Below, in pieces: positions 7,381 through 11,148 of a stretch of 11,148 nucleotides of DNA. The DNA is taken from positions 1 through 11,148 of the forward strand of contig CALDJV010000361.1 in assembly GCA_937899305.1 (NCBI GenBank). Reading direction: 5' to 3'. Source of the DNA: an uncultured Cytophagaceae bacterium (GTDB taxonomy: Bacteria > Bacteroidota > Bacteroidia > Cytophagales > Microscillaceae). The notes under the pieces were generated by a model. That model was not told the DNA's origin and did no database searches. It saw only the letters and a program-made list of their open reading frames with translations. Every line of letters starts with the position of its first letter. Position 1 is the stretch's first letter. The position numbers were made by a program, and so were the translations under genes.

Positions 7381-8730
7381 TCATTTGTTAGTCAAAGGCC
7401 TTGCAGCTTGTTGCTTACTACTTATAGATAAGTTAAAACTTTTATTGCTTCTACACCCAGGACTGCAATATTTATGATTTTTACTTTTCTTGGTAAAAGT
7501 CTTGTTACAGGCCGAATTGCTACACTCGACAACGGTTCCTTTGGGAGCATTTTGGTTGATTGCTCTAGGGTCGGTAGCCTCTTGGTTGCGCATACTACTC
7601 GGCCGCAAACTAATTTCATTGTGAGGCTGGGTCGCCAAGGCTGGAGTTTCCTGCGCCTTATTGGTCAATTGGGTCACTCTTTGCTCCAATGCCTGCACCA
7701 AGTCTTGGACAGGGGTTGCTTTGGCTTGGGTAGCCAGTAATGCATCGCTTATCCGATTTACAAGCGTTTCTACCATCATTTCCTGTGGTTTTTCGGCTGC
7801 TCCATTGTCCGACAGAATATCAAACTGTACTCCTTCTTGTTCGGTACGGGCCAAGTATTGAAAATGAAAGAAATAAGCATAAATCGTGATCAGTTCTAAC
7901 ACTGTAATCAGGCCCAAGGCCACATACATGGTAGTAGACGTGTAATCCTGATTGGCTTTGACCTCAGCAGTATGTTTGGTATTGAGGGAATTCAGTTTTT
8001 GTTCTTTCTTGGCCAAAATTTGCTGCTTTTCGTTTTTACTGGCCTGCAAATTGGCTTGTTCCTCTTTGGTGAGTCCCCAACGTCGGGCTTTTTTGTCCAC
8101 CGAAAGGTTCTCCAGACCAGCGATCACCTCATTCAATTGCTTGAGGCGGGCATCATATTGTTGGGTTACCTTTTGCTCACTGGCTTTCAAGTCCTGAGTC
8201 AAAGCTTTAGTTTTATCTCCCATTTTGAATGAAAGTAAAGCCCCTCCCACTCCACTCAATGCAATAGACACAAATACCAAAAACGCCAACCCTACAATAG
8301 AGAAGTTACCAATACGATCTCGTTTGGCCTTGGCCTTGAAAATATTTTTGGCGAAAGTGATTTTGGCCAACTCCACCGCTACCAAAAGCCCTACCAATAA
8401 GCCACCAATCAATAATGCCATTAAAACGAGCATCCAGGGTGGGAATTGACCATTGCTATCCAAGTCGGTTCCTACAAATACCAGGCTTATCAATACACAA
8501 GTAGCCAGGCCTAAAATAACTGATATAAAGTGATACACTGACCGAAACCCATACAGAAAATTATCCAGGGGTTTCATCCGTTGAGAATAAGGTTGAACAG
8601 CCAGTTCCTCGCGCGCTTTCTCGTAGTTTGCCCTCATCTTGGCCAAATGATAAGTTTCAGAATACACATCAGACTGGTGGCACTCCGAGGGCTTCTTTAC
8701 TTTTTTTAATTTTTGAGCAATGTTTTTCAT
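7381..8730 (-). CDS. Four-TM membrane protein with coiled coil and C-terminal zinc-finger-like motif
   Basis: The protein has 449 residues and no signal peptide. After a basic, cytoplasmic N terminus come membrane helices at about 66-86, 98-122 and 143-167, then a long, Lys/Gln-rich coiled-coil segment (172-260), a fourth helix at 267-289 and a C-terminal tail. The positive loop between helices 2 and 3 (KNIFKAKAKRDR) sets N and C termini in the cytoplasm and the coiled coil outside. The tail ends in C403-x4-C408-x13-C422-x3-C426, with KTFTKKSKNHKYCSPGCR, a treble-clef-like zinc-binding pattern. The 3 TM, coiled coil, 1 TM order resembles DUF4407 membrane proteins, but I cannot confirm membership. 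AGAGG sits just upstream of the ATG. A TAATTTTG match to the -7 consensus lies at 8864-8857 on this strand. Function is unknown; a membrane sensor or scaffold with a nucleic-acid- or protein-binding tail is speculation. Confidence 0.85.
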   Translation of the reverse strand: MKNIAQKLKKVKKPSECHQSDVYSETYHLAKMRANYEKAREELAVQPYSQRMKPLDNFLYGFRSVYHFISVILGLATCVLISLVFVGTDLDSNGQFPPWMLVLMALLIGGLLVGLLVAVELAKITFAKNIFKAKAKRDRIGNFSIVGLAFLVFVSIALSGVGGALLSFKMGDKTKALTQDLKASEQKVTQQYDARLKQLNEVIAGLENLSVDKKARRWGLTKEEQANLQASKNEKQQILAKKEQKLNSLNTKHTAEVKANQDYTSTTMYVALGLITVLELITIYAYFFHFQYLARTEQEGVQFDILSDNGAAEKPQEMMVETLVNRISDALLATQAKATPVQDLVQALEQRVTQLTNKAQETPALATQPHNEISLRPSSMRNQEATDPRAINQNAPKGTVVECSNSACNKTFTKKSKNHKYCSPGCRSNKSFNLSISSKQQAARPLTNK

Positions 8731-8775
8731 GACCTCTGAGTTTGTAATTTCTTCTATTTCAAGTTTTTAAAGGTT

Positions 8776-8862
8776 TTTTGCTAATTTTATGATCATTACA
8801 CTGTAAATTTGGCTAATATTTTTAGCAAAATCAAGATTTGTTACTCAATTTTTTAGCAAAAT
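8776..8862. repeat. Three copies of a TTAGCAAAA element
   Basis: The 13-mer TTTTTAGCAAAAT occurs at 8819-8831 and again at 8850-8862, 31 bases apart and hence close to three helical turns. An inverted copy of the 9-base core lies at 8776-8784 (TTTTGCTAA). On the - strand the outer copy also supplies TAATTTTG, a match to the Bacteroidota -7 box, so at least part of the element may be promoter sequence and not an operator. Confidence 0.5.
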
Positions 8863-8946
8863 TATTTAGTTGTTATAGGTAATGTGGTCTATTATTTGTT
8901 TTAACAAAGTATACTATATATATCAGTCAGTAATTTATTATAACAG

Positions 8947-8966
8947 CTTGTTACAAATGTAAGAAG
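8947..8966. promoter_or_regulatory. Candidate palindromic operator
   Basis: Arms CTTGTTACA (8947-8955) and TGTAAGAAG (8958-8966) are inverted repeats with one mismatch around a 2-base centre. The size and symmetry are those of a site for a dimeric regulator. It lies about 40 bases upstream of the candidate -7 box of the small gene at 9083. Confidence 0.4.
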
Positions 8967-9003
8967 AGGTTTGTTATTATTCAAACTTTTCATACATTTT
9001 GTG

Positions 9004-9011
9004 TAACTTTG
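9004..9011 (+). promoter_or_regulatory. Candidate -7 promoter box of the small RHH-like gene
   Basis: TAACTTTG fits the Bacteroidota TAnnTTTG consensus exactly. Transcription would start near 9018, giving a leader of about 65 bases. No TTTG was found at the usual -33 distance (the nearest, 8970-8973, is about 30 bases away), so it may need an activator or be fortuitous. Confidence 0.4.
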
Positions 9012-9082
9012 CATAACTTATAACAACTTATTATAAAAATTCACAATTTAATCTATTAGTCAAATTTCTAAATTGTAGCACT

Positions 9083-9256
9083 ATGCCAAAGATGAATATA
9101 GAAGTGGATCAGGATACCGATAAGGAAATCCAGAAGTATCAGTTTGAGAAGTCTTTCAAAGAAGATGTAAAGATGAGTAAGGCCAAAGTAGCGGCCGAAT
9201 TGATCAAAAAAGGCTTGGAAGCGATCAAAAAAGAGCAAGACAACGAAGAAGGTTAG
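9083..9256 (+). CDS. Small ribbon-helix-helix-like protein (57 aa)
   Basis: The ATG at 9083 opens 57 codons to a TAG at 9254-9256. The sequence begins MPKMNIEVDQDTDKEIQKYQ, ends in a charged DNEEG tail and contains KAKVAAELIKKGLEAIKKEQ. A short N-terminal strand (MNIEVD) followed by two predicted helices, the second with the 'AAELIKKGLE' spacing, is the layout of ribbon-helix-helix DNA-binding proteins and of type II antitoxins. This assignment rests on pattern only. Codon use is coding-like and sharply different from the AT-rich leader. A perfect -7 box lies 72 bases upstream, and palindromic sites nearby could be its own operators. No toxin-like partner follows; the next gene (ORF6N) is 145 bases downstream, so an orphan regulator is as likely as an antitoxin. 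Confidence 0.72.
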   Translation: MPKMNIEVDQDTDKEIQKYQFEKSFKEDVKMSKAKVAAELIKKGLEAIKKEQDNEEG

Positions 9257-9330
9257 TAGTATTTAACAAAAAAAATAAACTTATTTCCTGTTGTTCTCAG
9301 GCTCGCATTCCCGTTGTGAAATGGTTATAT

Positions 9331-9352
9331 TGCTGTAGAATACACTACAGCA
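9331..9352. promoter_or_regulatory. Perfect inverted repeat upstream of the ORF6N gene
   Basis: TGCTGTAG (9331-9338) and CTACAGCA (9345-9352) are exact inverted repeats around a 6-base centre, about 50 bases before the ATG at 9402. There is no T tract. It fits a dimeric operator better than a terminator, although an end structure for the RHH-like transcript is possible. TATATTG at 9326-9332 overlaps it and is a partial -7 match. Confidence 0.45.
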
Positions 9353-9401
9353 CTATTCATTTATTCACAATTCAAAAACTACTAAACTACCAAACGATTG
9401 T

Positions 9402-9971
9402 ATGCTTGATAAAATCAATCCGGTACGAAATGTCATTATTTCATTAAGAAATCAGAACGTAATTTTAGATGCTGATTTGGCTCGGCTATATGAAGTAGAA
9501 ACCAAACACTTCAATCAAGCGGTCAAAAGAAACATCGAAAAATTTCCTGAAGACTTTATGTTTAAACTTACTCAAGAGGAAAAAGATGAACTGGTCACAA
9601 ATCGTGACCGGTTCGCTAACCTCAAACACTCTAGTAGTATTCCTACTGCATTTACAGAGTTGGGAGTCATTCAGGCCGCCGGCATTCTTAAGTCAAACGT
9701 AGCGGTTAGAATGAGTATTTTGATTGCACGTACTTTTGTGGCTATGATGAAAGAACTTGAGCAACAAAAGGATCAGGAAAAACCTTCACAAACCCTTCCT
9801 GCTCAGCTGGAGGATCGTTTGGGAGCGATAGAACAACGCTTGGACAAACAACAAGGTAAAATTTCTAGTCAAAACCGCCAGTTCGATATTGTGGTCGATA
9901 TGCTTCAAGAACTCGCTCAAGTACTGGAAGACTCAACCAAGCCTCCTCCTCGAAATCCAATTGGGTTTTAG
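9402..9971 (+). CDS. ORF6N domain-containing DNA-binding protein
   Basis: The 189-residue protein has the ORF6N domain (phage KilA-N-related DNA-binding family) at about residues 8-105. Family marks are IISLRNQNVILDADLARLYE, VKRNIEKFPEDFMFKLT and PTAFTELGV, followed by VAVRMSILIARTFVAMM. The rest is a Gln/Glu-rich helical tail (about 130-182, AQLEDRLGAIEQRLDKQQ), probably a coiled coil for oligomerisation. Such proteins are widespread in Bacteroidota and phages; they are thought to bind DNA, but the target is not known. The start is set by domain position; no strong ribosome site is visible. It precedes the gene at 9990 by 18 bases, so the two are likely co-transcribed, and both end at the terminator at 10528-10561. 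Confidence 0.92.
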   Translation: MLDKINPVRNVIISLRNQNVILDADLARLYEVETKHFNQAVKRNIEKFPEDFMFKLTQEEKDELVTNRDRFANLKHSSSIPTAFTELGVIQAAGILKSNVAVRMSILIARTFVAMMKELEQQKDQEKPSQTLPAQLEDRLGAIEQRLDKQQGKISSQNRQFDIVVDMLQELAQVLEDSTKPPPRNPIGF

Positions 9972-9989
9972 TGCATTGACTATCAATTC

Positions 9990-10499
9990 ATGAATTGCAC
10001 GCCATATAGTTATGATTTGGGCATGGCTTGTCCAAATGAGGAGAATGCGCTCGAGATCCAATCTTTCTTTGACGAACATCTTGAAGTCATTCAAAACCAT
10101 TCATTGGACTTTGAATATGCCACCGAACAAGCTTCTGGTGAGTGGTTGGTACGCATTCTTCCTTTTATACATGGTTATGATTATCCCAATGATTTAATTC
10201 CGTCAAACCTTGTTTCCGAAGTTCGCCAGAGTATTTATCAAATATTGAAACAACACCCTCAATGGAACTATTATTATGCCTGGTTTGAATTAGACATCTA
10301 CGATGAGGCATTTAGCCACGGTGAGTTATTGAGCGATTTGTTGGAAGTGCTTATTCATAAGAAGCAGTCTAAACGAAAGCATCAGGAACATTATCGGGGA
10401 ATTGTTTTACAAAATAAATTGGCCAAAAGTATGGGGATATCTCAGGTTTTCGAGCCTTTCAATGCCAATTATTGTTGGTTTCCTTTTGAGGGGTTTTAA
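9990..10499 (+). CDS. Hypothetical acidic protein (169 aa)
   Basis: I do not recognise this protein. It starts MNCTPYSYDLGMACPNEENA, lacks a signal peptide or membrane helix and is rich in acidic and aromatic residues. Notable stretches are SGEWLVRILPFIHGYDYP, HPQWNYYYAWFELDIYDEA and a Lys/His patch near residue 128 (HKKQSKRKHQEHY); the end reads CWFPFEGF. Predicted alternation of strands and amphipathic helices suggests one compact cytoplasmic domain. The ATG at 9990 follows the ORF6N stop by 18 bases, so both genes are probably one transcript. An immunity-type or toxin-neutralising role is conceivable from its size and acidity and from the cationic peptide genes on the other side of the terminator, but nothing in the sequence shows this. 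Confidence 0.75.
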   Translation: MNCTPYSYDLGMACPNEENALEIQSFFDEHLEVIQNHSLDFEYATEQASGEWLVRILPFIHGYDYPNDLIPSNLVSEVRQSIYQILKQHPQWNYYYAWFELDIYDEAFSHGELLSDLLEVLIHKKQSKRKHQEHYRGIVLQNKLAKSMGISQVFEPFNANYCWFPFEGF

Positions 10500-10527
10500 A
10501 AATAGGGATGAGTATTATTTATTTTAT

Positions 10528-10561
10528 AACCTTCAGGTAATTGACTCACCTGAAGGTTTTT
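10528..10561 (+). terminator. Intrinsic terminator of the ORF6N-169 aa operon
   Basis: AACCTTCAGGT (10528-10538) and ACCTGAAGGTT (10548-10558) form a perfect 11-bp stem with a 9-base loop, running into T5 (10557-10561). It lies 29 bases after the stop at 10499 and only 12 bases before the end of the convergent peptide gene. The symmetric stem could serve both directions. Confidence 0.85.
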
Positions 10562-10572
10562 AGGCTCAATGA

Positions 10573-10716
10573 TCAACCTCCACTGGCTCTTCTTCTTCTC
10601 CGCAGTGAGCAACCTGCTCTTTTTACTTTGCGTCTTGCACCACCTTTCAACACTTGAAGTTCCGCTACTTGCAATACCTCTGTGTTGTTTTCAGTAAATT
10701 TTGTCAATGTTTTCAT
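10573..10716 (-). CDS. Double-glycine-leader cationic peptide precursor, copy 1
   Basis: A 47-residue precursor. The leader begins MKTLTKFTENNTEV and ends LQVAELQVLKGG. Relative to the cleavage point it has Gly at -1 and -2, Leu at -4, -7 and -12 and Glu at -8: the signature recognised by peptidase-containing ABC exporters (bacteriocin and RiPP leaders). The predicted 21-residue core starts ARRKVKRAGCSLRRRRR and ends ASGG, with ten Arg/Lys, one Cys and no acidic residue. This suggests a secreted antimicrobial or signalling peptide, possibly modified. The ATG at 10716 is preferred because it matches usual leader length; an ATG two codons earlier (10722, MYMKTL) is equally conserved in copy 2. 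Upstream is an A-rich tract without a clear ribosome site. No exporter or maturation enzyme is in the window. Confidence 0.72.
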   Translation of the reverse strand: MKTLTKFTENNTEVLQVAELQVLKGGARRKVKRAGCSLRRRRRASGG

Positions 10717-10792
10717 ATACATCTTTTTTTTGTGAGATAATTTTATTGTATAGCTCAAACAATTTCATTATCAGGAAGCACTAGGACAGCAA

Positions 10793-10936
10793 TCAACCAT
10801 GTCCCTGCGTTCTTCTTCTTCGCAATGAGCAACCAGCTCGTTTTACTTTACGTCTTGCACCACCTTTCAATACCTGAAGTTCAGCTACTTGCAATACCTC
10901 AGCATTGTTTTCAGTAAATTTTGTCAATGTTTTCAT
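10793..10936 (-). CDS. Double-glycine-leader cationic peptide precursor, copy 2
   Basis: A second 47-residue precursor lies 220 bases from the first and is almost identical. The leader differs only by Ala for Thr after TENN, and the core is identical through ARRKVKRAGCSLRRRR. Only the last five residues differ (TQGHG here, RASGG in copy 1). The open frame can be traced on to 11065, but that extension is AT-rich, unlike copy 1, and partly encoded by the ATTGTT repeat array, so I reject it. The conserved ATGs are at 10936 and 10942. A - strand TATATTTC (10975-10968) is a 7-of-8 match to the -7 box about 30 bases upstream. Conservation of leader and core, with drift confined to the tail and flanks, argues that both are real genes. 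If the two share a promoter, this copy is transcribed first. Confidence 0.72.
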   Translation of the reverse strand: MKTLTKFTENNAEVLQVAELQVLKGGARRKVKRAGCSLRRRRTQGHG

Positions 10937-11039
10937 ATACATCTTCGTTTTGTAATATAATCTCATTGAAATATAACAATATATTAACAAAAATGCTTGT
11001 TTTGGGAATCGTTCTTTTCCATTTACTATTAAAAAACTA

Positions 11040-11148
11040 ATTGTTCCGCTGCGCTCATTGTTCAATTGTTGCGCGAAGCGATGACTTATTACTATTGTTA
11101 CATTGTTCCGCCTTTGGCTGATTGTTAAATGGTTACGCGAAGCGATGA
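11040..11148. repeat. Structured ATTGTT/mini-hairpin repeat array, continues past the window
   Basis: ATTGTT occurs at 11040, 11057, 11065, 11094, 11102 and 11121, with a variant ATGGTT at 11129. Three pairs are spaced exactly 8 bases apart (11057/11065, 11094/11102, 11121/11129). Between the pairs lie GC-rich mini-hairpins: GCC-TTT-GGC at 11110-11118 and CGC-GAA-GCG inside CGCGAAGCGATGA, present at 11072-11084 and 11136-11148. The overall unit (hairpin, doublet, hairpin) is about 62-64 bases. It lies upstream of the leftward peptide genes. Confidence 0.75.

Larger units (their letters stand above)
8938..9033 (+). repeat. Duplicated TTATAACA element
   Basis: TTATAACAGCTTGTTA (8938-8953) and TTATAACAACTTATTA (9018-9033) share 14 of 16 bases and lie 80 bases apart. 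A shorter inverted match, TTGTTATA, is at 8870-8877. The first copy overlaps the palindrome at 8947-8966; the second lies just after the candidate -7 box. Confidence 0.4.
8731..9082. promoter_or_regulatory. AT-rich divergent regulatory region
   Basis: These 352 bases separate the leftward membrane-protein gene from the rightward small RHH-like gene. No coding frame was seen. The region is dense in short repeats that are annotated separately: three copies of TTAGCAAAA, a 20-bp near-palindrome, a duplicated TTATAACA element, and a -7 promoter box. It probably holds both promoters and binding sites for one or more regulators. Confidence 0.55.
10573..10970 (-). repeat. Tandem duplication of the peptide gene
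   Basis: Units at about 10573-10750 and 10793-10970 match over the peptide gene and about 30 bases upstream of it (an ATC(T/A)...CATTG-like stretch on the + strand). They lose similarity beyond that and at the last codons. The offset is 220 bases. Confidence 0.75.

Noticed and set aside
7250..7400. Recurring AGCTACAAGCC and related CTTGCAGCTTG words near the terminators as a CRISPR-like or IS end repeat
   Set aside because: Only two exact copies about 100 bases apart, with no regular spacing, flanking duplication or transposase.
7474..8449. Several + strand frames of 66-88 codons opposite the four-TM membrane protein gene
   Set aside because: They are antisense shadows of a gene with clear helices, coiled coil and Cys4 motif, and have its terminator only on the - strand side.
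9083..9971. RHH-like protein plus ORF6N protein as a toxin-antitoxin pair
   Set aside because: The 145-base gap with its own inverted repeat, and the DNA-binding and not toxin character of ORF6N proteins, do not support a classical pair.
10943..11065. N-terminal extension of peptide copy 2 to a 90-residue protein
   Set aside because: The added part has no counterpart in copy 1 and runs into the ATTGTT repeat array; the conserved leader begins at 10936 or 10942.

Overview
The window looks like chromosomal DNA of a Bacteroidota bacterium, most likely a marine Cytophagales of the Microscilla/Flammeovirga type. This is an inference from moderate-to-low G+C, weak or absent Shine-Dalgarno sites, one good TAnnTTTG -7 promoter box, a large WG-repeat protein, DUF4139 paralogs and an ORF6N protein. 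No tRNA, rRNA, CRISPR array, transposase or insertion sequence was seen.

Left part (1-4770). Three traces of the DUF4140/DUF4139 (MuiA-like) family lie on the + strand: the 3' end of a copy cut by the window edge (1-395), a 32-codon remnant keeping only the first six residues and the C-terminal tail (3000-3098), and an intact 538-residue copy (3154-4770). A secreted WG-repeat protein ending in a TonB-type C-terminal domain sits between them on the - strand (403-2640).

Middle (4902-7131). Two tandem paralogs encode proteins with two membrane segments near the N terminus and a large, probably periplasmic, PQQ/propeller-like domain. They are one base apart and probably form an operon. A - strand gene (7381-8730) encodes a four-TM, coiled-coil membrane protein with a C-terminal four-cysteine zinc-finger-like motif. 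Its terminator is at 7234-7271.

Right part (8731-11148). An AT-rich, repeat-filled divergent region (8731-9082) precedes a 57-residue ribbon-helix-helix-like gene that is easy to miss (9083-9256). After it come an ORF6N-domain protein (9402-9971) and an unrecognised 169-residue acidic protein (9990-10499), closed by a strong terminator. On the opposite strand are two tandem copies of a 47-residue peptide gene. Each has a textbook double-glycine leader and an extremely Arg/Lys-rich 21-residue core with one cysteine; they are candidate secreted bacteriocin or RiPP precursors and the most interesting item here. The window ends in a structured ATTGTT/hairpin repeat array that runs off the edge.

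The regulatory DNA, small regulators, unknown proteins and peptide genes make the right third look accessory, but no transporter or modification enzyme for the peptides lies inside the window.
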